From: Opisthocomus hoazin
Taxonomy: Eukaryota > Chordata > Aves > Opisthocomiformes > Opisthocomidae
NCBI RefSeq assembly: GCF_030867145.1
Contig: NC_134434.1
Location: forward strand, 2,790,001-2,854,000
Reading direction: 5' to 3'
DNA: 64,000 bases
The number at the start of each line of letters is the position of its first letter. Within the stretch, counting starts at the first letter, position 1. The notes below the pieces were generated by a model. It saw nothing but the letters and a program-made list of their open reading frames with translations. It did no database searches and had not been told where the DNA came from. A program made the translations under genes and the position numbers. Positions 10,401 through 22,100 of the stretch are shown here, one piece after another.

Positions 10401-13400
10401 TGGGTCCCCTTCCGGGATCAAAGCACGGGAGAATAGACCAACCCGCTACCCCAATACCACAGTCCCTACACCGGGCATTATTCTCTGGAAATGCCCAATT
10501 TCCACCCTGACTGTGTTATCATCCAGCAGCGTGGAGGCTGAACGGCTCCCATGATGAGGGAGGTGTCATTAATCATCGGAAAACCACAACTCATTGGCTG
10601 TCAGTGAATATTGCAACCTCCAGCTGCCACACAGCAGGGAGCCTACGGGCCACCAGCATCGCTTCAACAGAGATCGGGGCTCGGGGCTCCCCGCAGGGGA
10701 TACCTCGAGTCACTCACTTTAAGGGAGGAGCAGGTGCTGCAGGACAGCTAGGATGGAAGCCCATACCCTGCTCCCCATGGTGCGACACTTCTGCTACCGC
10801 ACAGTCCATGAATCACGTGCTTCCCTCTGCTTCCTCAGGCCTGAGCTTCTCCCTTTGGAGGATGAGGACTGGGGGTTATTTTCACCGGCCGGGACCTCCA
10901 ACGCCAGTCCGAAGCAGAAAACCAGCATTTTTCTCATACTGTCTGTGACAGCCTTGCTTTGCCTCCAAGACATAGCTCCTCGAGTCCACAATGTCCAGAC
11001 CAGCCTGCAGCACAGTTTGGAGCTGAGGCACGATCTCCCTCATCTCCGCTTGCACTGATCGCACACCAGAAAAGAGCCTTTCACATGGGATTCTGCAAAG
11101 CCACGGCCAGGGCTGGAAGCTGACGGTGGGTCCTGTTCCTGCTCAACCAGGACAGCTCTTTCCCCGGAGTCTCCAGGGGTTCGCGGGTTGTTTCTGTTCC
11201 CTGATGCTCCAGCTCCACTCCCACCCAAGCTTCACCACGCAGGCAGTTGGGTCTCCTCTGTGCACCAGGCAGGCCTGGGGGCTGCAGAACTGGAGAAGTT
11301 TGGTTGCAACTGGAACCATCCCAGCAGCCTCTGCAGGTTATTTGGGGAAGCGGTTCCACAGATGAGCACAGTCCAGCCACGGACAGGACCGACCTCCCAG
11401 CCCGGTCCCCTAGAGAGGCGCAGCCAGCACCTCCCCAGCAGAAGCGAGGAGACACTTAAACCCTCCCTGGGATCTGGCAGCTACAGTTCCCTCTGTCACC
11501 CGCACCACCCCACTGTGCCGCAGCTGGCACTGCCACCGTTTCGGGTATCCTCCAGGATTGCCCAGGGACTCGGGACGCGCCTCTGCCAGCAGCGCAGTGT
11601 CTAATCCATTTTTCCCGGTGCACACACGCAGACTTGATTAATGCCTGCAATGAGCTCCATCCATCATCGGGGAGTAAAGGAGATTAACTCCGCAGCACGC
11701 CTGCCTCGCGTTGATCCCATTTCTCCAGGCCTCCTGACTAAAGGCGAGGCAGCCTTATCTGTCAGGCTGGGAAACACCAGTATCCAGGTTGACTGGGGAT
11801 GATGGGAGGCTGCGGGCGCTCAGGCTGCGGACGGGGTGCTGCCAGCCCAGCCACACCACGCTCTGCCATCGGGGCTGTGCCGATGCACCCCTGCTGCCCA
11901 TTCCCGTTGCTCCTTCCGTTCCCGTTGCTCCCTGCACCCTCTGTTCCTTCCTCCAGCCCTTCCCTGCCATGCTTGCAGGGGTGGCCACGGGGAGAGCAGC
12001 AACCCACACATTGCGCATCCCTGCAGGAATGCAATGCCAAAACCTAAAGCCTGGAGCTCCATTTCCCTTCGATGGTCAGTGGGGAAGATATCACTCCCCA
12101 TTCATGGAGGGAATTCGGATGCAGACCTGGAGTAACCCGGGCAAATCCCCTCTTGGGGCTGCGGGCGAGGCTGCAGCGAGCGGCCGCTCGGCCGGGCTCT
12201 TCCCCGAGAGGACGCGTGTGTAAAGGGGATGTGAGGGATGAGCGGTGCCATCTGGACGGGCTCCAGCGCCTGCCCCTGGCTCGCTGCTGATGCTTCATTA
12301 ACGGCTCCCTCCTTTCAGCTCCCGTCTCCTTGGCTTCTGCTGCGATCAGCTGGGCTGGAGTTTTGTTGTCTTGGGTTTTTTCCAAGTGGAAATTATTTCT
12401 CATTTCTTTTAACAATCAGGACACAGAGAAAGAGACAGGAAAGGAAGGAATTTCCAGGAGATGAAAGGGCAGGATTAAGGACACGGCTTTCGCTTTGTTA
12501 TCCCTCTAGTGTGGCTAAGAAATTCCTTTCAGGAGAAGGCTTTAATTAACTATGTTTTTCTGAGGGAAAGAAACCTGGACCCAGAGACAGTCCTGGTTTC
12601 TTGGGTCTGCTGACAACCCCAGCTGCAACCTCAGCAGCCCAGATTCATACACACGCATGCACTTTCATACATAAGTCTGGACAACACATTTCAATTTGCT
12701 TTACAAAGGCACTGAGCGTCACCCCAGTCTGGAAAATATGGCATAGAGGGGAAAAAAAACAGGCATCAGCAAGGCTACCATGTACACCGCCGGCGGAAAG
12801 AGGATCCGAGTGCACTGAACCACAGTGCTACGCTGGCTCAAGATGCAGGAAGGAGCCTTTGCGTAGAGGAATAACCCAGGGCAGAAGGCAGTAGAAATAT
12901 CTCCGCTGCCCTCTAGACCAACAGCCCTTCTCACAGAGCAGGGGAAATCAGGGAGAGAGGAGAGAAAGAGGCCCGGTGGCAAACCGGGACATTTAGAAAG
13001 CATCGCACTGATGTATCTGCATCCTTTATTGCCGCAAAACCCTCCAGGAAACGAGTCAATCAAAAATAACATTTGGGACTGACTTTTATCCAGATGAACT
13101 CCCTCCAAATATTTTCAGGCAACCAGCAAAATGGCAAACTTCTGGCTTATTTAACCCTCCTCCTGAAACCCGCACAAAGTCTGAAAGAAAGCACTATCTC
13201 AGAAAACGTCTTGTTTTGAGAGCTTGACCTGCAAAAGAGGACATGTTGCCACATCTGCCCACCCCCAGCACCACCCTGGCCACCTTCTCACCCCCCAACT
13301 CTGCCCTGACCCACTTAGTTTTTGACCGGCTCGACTTTCCACGGAGACCTGGACACAAAAGACCAACAATCTGCGCAGGTTTGTGGAGGAAGCCTCGCCC

Positions 13401-16400
13401 CCACCTCACACAACAGCAGTGACTCCTGCCAGGGAAACACCTCTCCTGATCCCTCCGAGCATCACATTTGCTTTTTTTGCGCCAGGGAGCTCACACCAAA
13501 CCCACACCTCGCTCTTCTCCCATCTTTCCAACTAATGAACTGGCTGATAACAAATGCTGAAACGTCTGCCTCTGCTCTTCGCATTTAACAGCCCAAGGGG
13601 TTAAGCGGTTTACCAATTATTGTTTTCATAAGTGAGCATCATTTTTACTTTTTCATTACCATTTTAAAAGGTTCCCACCTCTTCCAGTGCCCACAGCCAC
13701 TGCTTCCAACCCCAGCAGACGTCTCCGTGCCCAGGGGCAGCACAGGGCACATATGGCTGATTTGCTGGGGGGAAGCAGAGAGGAGAGAAACATCTGGCAG
13801 CTGCAGTGATCCGACTGCTGAAGTGAGCAGAGCTTTTCCTGGGGCTGGCAGGTCCACATCAGGAGGGTTTCCCATCCCGTGCTACCATGTCTACCAGCCC
13901 CCCTCTCAACACAAGTCTTCGGTCTCGCTTGTGATTTATTCCTTATTCATTTCACAGGTTTGCGTGCTTCTCCAACCAAAGAATTTCTTGGGAGATGCTG
14001 TATCAAACACTTCACTGCACTTTAGGTATATTCAATGTACCGCAGCTCAAACAATCAGCTATTACTGCTCTCTCCCTCCTGCCCCTGCTCAGAATCAGTC
14101 AGCAGGATTGCAGTCTCTGGTTATAAAACACCACCTCTTTTTTTTTTTTGATAGCTCTGTCATAAATCCTCAAACTTGGACTTGCAGTTTCATGCGACAG
14201 CTCTTTCCAGGCACTGACCGGAGTTTATTCTGTCTCCCTGACTTGAACCTCTCAGGATTTTTAGTTTTGCTTCATCTCAGATATCTGTGTAATTTCCATT
14301 TCCAAGTTCAACACCATCATTCATATTGAAAAGAGTGGCAGAGCGCTCCTCTCGGGTTGGGCAGACATCTATTCTTGGTCATCAACCCCCCTGCTCTGCC
14401 TCCTCTGGAGCTCTGCGCACAGATCTGAGCCAAAACTTTTTCCTCTCCTATTCAGACTCCGGAGGAATTCAGGTTACAGCTACCTCCTCCTTGTGCTAAT
14501 GCCTGTTCTTGCTAAAGGGAAGCACAGTGACTAAACACCGTACCCTGCGGCAGGATTTGCCTCCCTGGGGGCTCCTGGCTGTTTCTTGGATGCCAAGAGC
14601 TGCCAGCGGCTTCTTATCTCTGAGGATGAGATCTGCCCGTTCCTCCGAGCGCCCATCTGCATCCCTGACCTCAGCACATCGGCCACCGACAGCCCCCGAG
14701 CCCGCCAGCCTCCCGGCTTCGCAGTCACAGGGCAAGCCCCGCTTGGCCCCTTCTTGTTATTTTTGGCTGTACTTTTGTCTCTGGGATCCTCTAACCTTTA
14801 ACAACGAAAACAAAACCACAGAAGGCTGCTGCCCTGGCCTTTGGCTCGCTGAGAGCAACGGGGATGGTCAGAGGCTGAAGGCTAAAACCTCAAATTAGCA
14901 GCGTGGGACTGGAACGAGCCAGGACTGACCAGGCAGCTCGGACCTGTCATTTCAAGGGCAGGAAGCCTGCGGGGAAAGAGGAGGTGGTCATCTGGTTTCA
15001 GATAAATGCCAACTTTGTGCTAATTAATTAGAAATCCAGCAGGGATAACGAGAGCGTTTAGATGATTGTTTTGCTAAGTATTCCTGTAAAGCCGTGTGCG
15101 AGTTTATCGAGCAGCTGAGAAAGGGAATTCACCCTGCTGCACTCAGAGACGCACAAATACAAGAGGAAGCAGAGTTTGGGAGCGGGGAAATCAGGGCTTT
15201 GCTCATCGCTCAGTCTCAGGCCATGGCTCCGTGTTCATCAATACCAGCTCAGGGCAGTACCGGATCACACGGCAGCACTGAGCTGAATCGAACCAGGCAT
15301 CAAGACATGACAGCAGCTTCTTCCCAATCAGCCAGACCATACATACAGCACACACCTAGATCAATAAGAGCAACACCTGAGTCACCATCAAGCTGCCTTG
15401 ATGAAGCTACTCTGTCAAAGCTTTGGGTTTTCTGTGTTTTGGGTATTTTTTTTTTCTAATCAAATAATTACATTCAGCATACGTCTCTCCGTGGGGATAC
15501 GCACAGTTGTGCTGGGATAGTCACTGCAGGAAGAGGGACAAGATGCTGCCTAAGCCAGCGCTGTTGTAGAGAGAATTACTGTCAATTTTTGACCTAAAGC
15601 TCAGCATGTGGCTATAGGAAAATTACTCAACTTTGCTACATGACATTTTCCTTCCCTGTAGGTGAGAAGTGATAGCAAAGACTCACTTTCTGGGCTCTAA
15701 GGAGGGAAAACTGATCAGTCATTGGAAACTACTAAACCTGCCTGAAAAGGGAGGAGACCGATGCGCAGCTGTCAGAGACAACAATGTTCAAGCACTCAGC
15801 CGGTATGGAGGGTTGATGCACTATGTCTAACACATCCTGAATAAAATCATCCCTGCTCCTCAGGCCACTTCAAGGGTGAAACTTCACCCACTAGGCTATT
15901 TGGTCCATATAAACAAAGACAAAGAGCTAAGCAATAACAACGCAGAGGCTCATTCTGTAAGTCTGGAGTTGAGAATAAGGAGACCAGTGAGTTAGAGGGG
16001 AGGATTTGCAACTTGGCTTTTAGTGAAGGCTCCTCTCTCCAGAGTGCAAATCAGAGTAGTAGTTCGGCGCTAAATAAATATTTAGCAAAAGAGAAAGTCT
16101 CCATTTAATGAGAAATTATTTGGTGAAACGAGCTGGGGAAATGGTTTCAGTAGCGCGGTAACAGAAGCCGGCGCTGCAGCCTGCCCCACGGGATCCTGTG
16201 GTTCTACTTGTGTTGCGTAAGACAGGATCTCCAGCTGGGACAGACGCAGGAAATATAACTCATTACTGAAATGCAAGAGCCTTTCAGGGTTAAACCACTG
16301 TTAGACCAGACAGATTCATTCCCTAGTCACAGAATTTGCCTAGCAGCAGCTCTGGAAGATTACTATCTTTCTTCCTAACAGTGATGTTGCAGACAGGATG

Positions 16401-18640
16401 GTCTAAAAGTAGTGGTGATGCCAAGTTTGTAGGAAGAAGTAATTTTATTTCTTTTATGTTCAAGGGCTGAACTCCATTTCCTTTATCTACTTCGTTAGAC
16501 TGTTGAGATGGCAGTTCCCTGCTTAAATGTTAACTACTACATCTCTCTTTTAAAATGCGTTTTCAAGGGGTTAGTGCCTCCCTCTTCCTTACAATTACAC
16601 AGAGTGGTTAGTACAACTCCTCGGCTACATCCCAAGGCCTCTTGAGAGCTCATCCCTGCTGCAGTTTCCAATAGATGAGCACTCACAGAACTAGTCCTTC
16701 AGAGGGCTGCTGCCTTCAAGTGTTCAGCCAGATAATGAGCAGATTACTGTGCCTGCTCTTTCTGGCGACGGCGAGCTCTATGCAGACAGGCTGTGCATCA
16801 CTGACGGCTGCGGTGAACACTCCTTTCCTTTTCTCTACCCCTTCAGCTTGGCAGGGCTGGTTTTTGGGACAAGAGCTTCCATAGATTATTGACATCGCAA
16901 AAAAGAGAGAACCAAACTTCGTCAAAGTCTGAATGTAAAACAGTCACACAGCCATGCTGGTGAAGCGACTCGCCAGTGCTGAGCACGGCTTTGTCCCTGC
17001 AGCTCTGATGTGCACCAGGGACGGAGCGGCTGTGGCTTCTCACACCCCTACAGCTGAGAAGAAAGAATTACAGCTTCCTCAAATGCAAGGCGGTTTCGAA
17101 GTGAACAGCAGTATCTGAGATTGCAAATTAAAAATAACGCTGTGCTTTGAAAGCTGCTAAATTTAAGCGCCAGGTTCTTTCTTTGAAAGCTATAAGACAG
17201 CTAGCTCCTCTCCACGGAAAGCGAGTAGGAGCTTGTCTACGCATGGGAAATGTTTGGAATCGCAGCTGCCCACCAGTTTCCCATGCAAACTCTCACACTC
17301 GGTACTTCAAGACTGGATTCAGGAAAATTGCGAGGCAGCACTCACTGCAGAGGACAGCACCCCGTTCACAATAGCTCTCCTGCCTTAGCTCCATCATTCC
17401 CGCCCACAAATCGTTGCTTGTTTTGCAGTAGGAAATCAATATAGATGAGCACTAAGATTTACCCAAGGTGTGAGGAAAAAAAAGGATCTTTTAAGAAAAT
17501 CTTGAGTGACTGAAAAACACCACTCTTTCACAAGCTGTGCAGGTTCAAAACCGTCTTATGCACCATGGATATCTGCCAGGCAAAAACCTCTTGGGCAAAT
17601 CACTGACCGAGGCAACTCCAGAGACACAGCAAAAGCTGCATAGCAGAGCAGACAAATTGGCCCCAGCCTGGCTCCAGTTTCTAAGAGCTACAATGCCTGA
17701 GCGAAGCGTGCTCCAGATTTCTGTCTGCCGCTGGTCCACTAGAGGACAACCTAATAATGATGAACTCCTTTGGCTGACATCGTAAAAGGCCTAAAGCGAA
17801 AACGCTGCTGCCAAACCCAGCTTACAGCCCATGGTGAGACGGTTGGTGGTATCCGTGCCGGGCCTCATTTGTAATGGTATGGATTACGTCTAGTCCCGAT
17901 TGATACAGCCTAACAAAGCTCCAAAAAATGGGCCATAAAGTTGATGTCAGCCTTTGTAACTACAGAGAAAGAGACAGAAGCAAGGGAGATTTCCAGACAG
18001 ATGTAGTTTTTACAAAGCAAACCCAATCCCCTATACTGTGCTCAACCACAGAGAAAAAGCTGGCTGTTGCTGCTGGTTTTCCTGTGGACTTCTGACATGA
18101 TATCATGCTTTTTCAGTACAGGAAATACTCAGAGGTACGGAATGATCCTTTTGCCCTGGTAACATGTGATTTATCAAACCATAATGGAGCAACCCAACTA
18201 TGTATAAACAGTGGGCAAGAAGCACAACAAAATCATCAGCTCATAGCCACAGAAGAGAGCAGGCTACTGCTCTGGCAAATCACAGAAAATGAGCAAAACA
18301 GTTTCTCATAACCCAAAGGTGCTCCTGCCTAGTGTTTTTAAGGCCAAAAAAACAGAACACAAATAAAACCCGAGGCAGCATAAGAGCTAATTTCTGGAGC
18401 TAGGAAGCAAATGAGCTGCGGCAAGAAGTGGAACAACAGAAAACCGCAGAGAATTAATTACAAGTGAAGTGTCTCAGTTGGAATTAGAGTCAGAGGGGTC
18501 AGAGGGTCAAAGCAACAGATATTTTAGTGGGTAATTTGGTGCCTTGACATTGCCTAGCCCCGCTAGTGGGGACGTGCCTGTGACTCAGGGATGAAAACCG
18601 CAAGTGTCTGCAAGAGAAAGATACACACTGAAGGCGGATC
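7437..18640. other. Intergenic between CASKIN2 and the MCH receptor, no gene seen
   Basis: About 11 kb without a supportable gene. Open frames reach about 200 codons (13727-14329) but have no recognisable domain, no clean exon boundaries and biased shadow frames. Landmarks are a CTCF-like motif at 7981-7993, a T-rich run near 14140-14150 and an AT-rich homeobox-type TAATTAATTAG patch near 15022. Distal regulatory elements of the receptor could lie here but cannot be recognised from one sequence. Confidence 0.6.
7981..7993 (-). promoter_or_regulatory. CTCF-like motif (minus orientation)
   Basis: The minus strand reads CCTCTAGATGGCA, one mismatch from the CTCF core CCASYAGRKGGCR. A single 13-bp match is expected by chance from time to time, so this is a candidate site only. 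It lies between CASKIN2 and the receptor gene. Confidence 0.35.
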
Positions 18641-18647
18641 CGAGCTA

Positions 18648-18653
18648 CTTAAA
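18648..18653 (+). promoter_or_regulatory. TATA-like element of the MCH receptor promoter
   Basis: TTAAAA in the context CTACTTAAAAGGC lies at the left edge of the receptor CpG island, about 460 bp upstream of the start codon. If used, transcription would start near 18680 and give a 5' leader of about 430 nt containing upstream ATGs (for example at 18738). CpG-island promoters often work without TATA, so the true start may be closer to the ATG. Confidence 0.25.
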
Positions 18654-18794
18654 AGGCAAAATCTGATAGTCCTCTCCTCCTGACGAGCTGGCTGTAACGG
18701 GGAGGGCGCAGACCCCAGCCATCCCTTCGGGGGAGGCATGGGGAAGGGATGTGCGGGGTCTCTGGTCGCAGCCCTACCGAGGCATCGCCCAGCA

Positions 18795-18810
18795 CCCCCC
18801 CCCCCCCCCC
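18795..18810. repeat. C16 homopolymer
   Basis: An uninterrupted run of 16 C upstream of receptor exon 1, within the CpG island. Its length may be uncertain in the assembly. Confidence 0.85.
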
Positions 18811-19111
18811 TACTTGAAAAGGGCAGCCCCCCGCCCCGCTCCGGCATCCCCTCCTACCCGACGGCAGCGGAGGGCTGCTCTCAGCCGAGGTGGCTGGCGC
18901 AGTCAGCTGCTCCTTGATGTCAGAACCCGCTCCGGGCTCGGCGGGGCGGGAGCGGAGCCACAGCCTCTGCCCACCGGCTGCGGGAGGGCTCCTGCCTCCC
19001 GCACTCTGCCCGGCCCCCGGCGAGGAAAAAGAGGGCTCCCCCCACGCCGCCGCGGATCCACCGAGGGAATTTGCCCAACTTTCTCCGTCGCTGGCAGCGG
19101 GACTCGCTGCC

Positions 19112-19169
19112 ATGGCCCCCGCTAACTCCTCCCGCAACTTCTCCGCGCCGGAGGCTCGGAACAGCTCAG
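19112..19169 (+). CDS. MCHR4: MCH receptor exon 1 (extracellular N-terminus)
   Basis: The ATG sits in a strong initiation context (GCTGCCATGG). It encodes 19 residues starting MAPANSS and including the sequons NSS, NFS and NSS, then one base and the donor CTCAG|GTGAGA. The phase-1 boundary joins in frame to the acceptor at 22535. A short, glycosylated N-terminal exon is what MCHR1 also has. No sequence homology beyond sequons can be expected here, so the assignment rests on phase, start context, CpG island and distance to exon 2. Confidence 0.8.
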
Positions 19170-22100
19170 GTGAGAGGGGACCCTTCCCGGCGGGGGGCTG
19201 GGGCGCAGAGAGCTTCGTGGGGAAGGGTCCGCCCGGAGCCCCCCGAAGCGGGTGAGGGCGAGCGCAGGGGCAGAGCCCCCCGCAGCCCCCCAGCCCCGGG
19301 CGGGGCGGGCGGAGCCGCCTTCAGCACCCGCGGGCGGACAGCTCCGGGCCCCGACGGGGCGGGCGGGAGGGAGCTGAGCCCCTCCCGGGGATGGGGGGGG
19401 GGGGGGGGGTCCCGGGACCCCGCACAGCGCCGACACCGAGCCCAACACCGCCGGCCGTAGCGGCAATTCGCCTTTCGTCTGCGAGACGGTCGTGACAGCA
19501 GCAACCCCCTGGTCTTGGCTGCGGGGGAGGGACGAACCAGCCCAGCTGGACAGGCAGGGGAAGGAGGCACAGAGAATATCAAATATCAGTGCAGAGGGAA
19601 ACGGATCTCCTCACCAGTCTCCCGTTTTCTCCATGTTCCCAGAATCAATGGTTTAGGGTTGGGCAGGCCAGTTCTCTATGGTCCAAGTTGGTAAAACTCT
19701 TCAACAGGTGTTATCAATGTGGTCTTTGACTCCCTCCCCACCAGCACATCCATTATAAAATGAGAGTGCACCTTAGGTGCTTCTTTCTGAAATGCAGTAA
19801 AGATGCAGTTTCTTTTCTATCTGGGCATTTGCAAAGAAAAAAAAAAAAAAACACACCCCAATATTTAGGCCAGTCCTCATTCAGCTCACATAATGCAGCC
19901 CCGCTTTGGGACTTTTAAAAACGAGTAGCAAGGCAGCCACAAGATCTACAAGCAAGGACAAATCGATGCCTGAAGTAGCTGTTTCAGTAAACAAAGTACA
20001 GCCACTTGGATTTGCACTGAAAATTCAGATTCAACCATATCTGAAGATTAAAGAGGCTTTAGAAAAGAGATAACTCTTGTGTATTTCATACTTCTGGCTC
20101 CAGACCATAACACAGACGTGGACTATAGCTTCACACTAGCTTCCAGTTAATGACACTTGAAAGACCTACTTGTACAAACACCAACAGCAGGAAAGATGCT
20201 ACAGCACTCACTGCACAGACTACCTTTCACACGAAGCCTTTGGGCTTGCACACATTTTGCTCTAAAGCCACCTGAGCTCATTCCAAATGTTACAGGGTCA
20301 CCATGAGCACTCTGTTGATTTTACTGCAGAAAAAGGTCATTCTCCAGCTAACCAAGTGGCCTTTACATTTCACTCATACAATCCATTCCCACCACATTCA
20401 TAACAAATTTTGGGTATAAAACTGAGGAGAGTAGAACTCATAACAGCAACATGCAGGACCGCAGTCACTGTTTTCCAGTTTCTAGTGTGTCATCGTCAAG
20501 CATTAAGGAGCTGTGAGAGCTGTTTGGACGCTCAGGGGATGCAGAGGCTGGATGCTGAAGGTTAAGTATCAGGTCTCATTAGGGTGCTGATGACAGCATG
20601 TTATCTACCAAATGCCATCTAATATGGGGCATTACCTTGCATTAATGAGCAGCCAGGAGGAACAGGGACCATTTAACCTCCCATCAATGTCCTGGACCAG
20701 GCTTTTTTGTCTTATCAACCAAGCCTGGCTTTCACCTTCAGGCCCCTGCCAGTTTTCCTGTGCATCATTGGCTGCTTTCTGTCACCTGCATAGAGACATT
20801 CAGATAAAATGGTGTGGCAACAGCTCTGCTGCGTTCTGACCTTGGCCTTGCTTGTGCCTAAGCTGGCTGCATCCTAGTACCAGAAGGACAGAGGCAGTGG
20901 CAGCTCATCACGTCCCACTTAGAAGAGCACCGAAGTATTAAATACAGTTGATATTTCCAGCCACAGGCCAGGCCAGCAGTGCAGCCCCACTTATCTTGCC
21001 AATTCAGTCAAGCTTCTGTCACACCACAGTAAATCTGGACAAGTTTGTACTCAAGAATTCTAGAGGTCAAAGTTAACAAATGCCTTCTCAGCAAACAGAC
21101 ACTGTTTTGGCAGAGGCACCTTATGAGCATCTGTTACTTCACTTAATACCGTTTTCCAGAGCTCCCTAGGTTCTGTTGAAGGAGACCTCCCCACTTCTTC
21201 AGGTGTAGGCTGCTATGGAGGTGGAACAATACAGTGACTAAAAGCATTTCCAGTTAACACCACATTGAATCATCTGCAATTCAATGAAAGACACATGCAG
21301 TCTAGGCTGAGGGGCTGTCACACATGACTAACAGCCACACAAATCGCTCACACAAATCCTTCCTCTAGGAAAAAAACACAACAGGTCCCATAGGAGAGGA
21401 GTAATGAAACGGAGATTTGCCTCAGCTGAGAGGCGATTTCAGACTCCACCACACATTGCACATGGCAGTCTTGCAGAAAAGAGCACACCACACTCAGTGC
21501 CTTTGGTACCACCTTCTGCACCCAAGAGCAGAAATCCCTGTTGGTTGGCACTGAGGGCTTGTGGGTTCAACAAGTGATTTTAAACCCAGTTTAAGGACAA
21601 GGTAAATGTGAATTTGATTATCATTGGGCCTCCGACCCCAAACAGCAACAGTCAAGCATCAGTGCTGATAAGCTAAGTGTTCTCAGGCAAGATCTTTTCC
21701 TTGGAAATCCACCTACACCCAGGACTCAGAGACAGACTCTTTAAGCCGTGTTTGCCTCCTTGTAGAACTAGAGCATCCCCTGTTGCAGGGCAACTCTGGA
21801 ACATACTCCCAAATCTCTGTCTGGCCACACGTTTGGGTTTCTTTCTAGGAAAGAAAGCAGAGAAAGCGAGAGGGGCAAGGAAGGATGATAGAAAGGAGCA
21901 CATGCTCTGGCCTAAGCCCAACACAGGTGGGACACAGCCAGGGTACCATCCCAGATCGCACACTTCAGATAACCATTAGTTATCTGCCTGCACAGTCAGT
22001 GAACTGTCACACAGCGTACGATAGGTAAACCACCCAACAGATGAGCTGAAGTTTTCTGACAACAGCTTGAGCACTGACTATATCCAGATTTTGGCACCTA

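Larger units (their letters stand above)
18690..19500. promoter_or_regulatory. CpG island over MCH receptor exon 1
   Basis: A dense CpG cluster with CCGCCC/GGGCGG elements spans the first coding exon of the receptor and the start of its intron. A C16 run (18795-18810) and a G17 run (19393-19409) flank the exon. It is the only such island between 6.3 kb and 54 kb apart from a small patch near 25 kb, and fits the receptor promoter. The long minus-strand frames across it are composition artefacts. Confidence 0.6.

Noticed and set aside
13727-14329. 200-codon plus-strand frame
   Set aside because: No domain, repeat or family resemblance, and no clear splice boundaries. Such lengths occur by chance in 64 kb.
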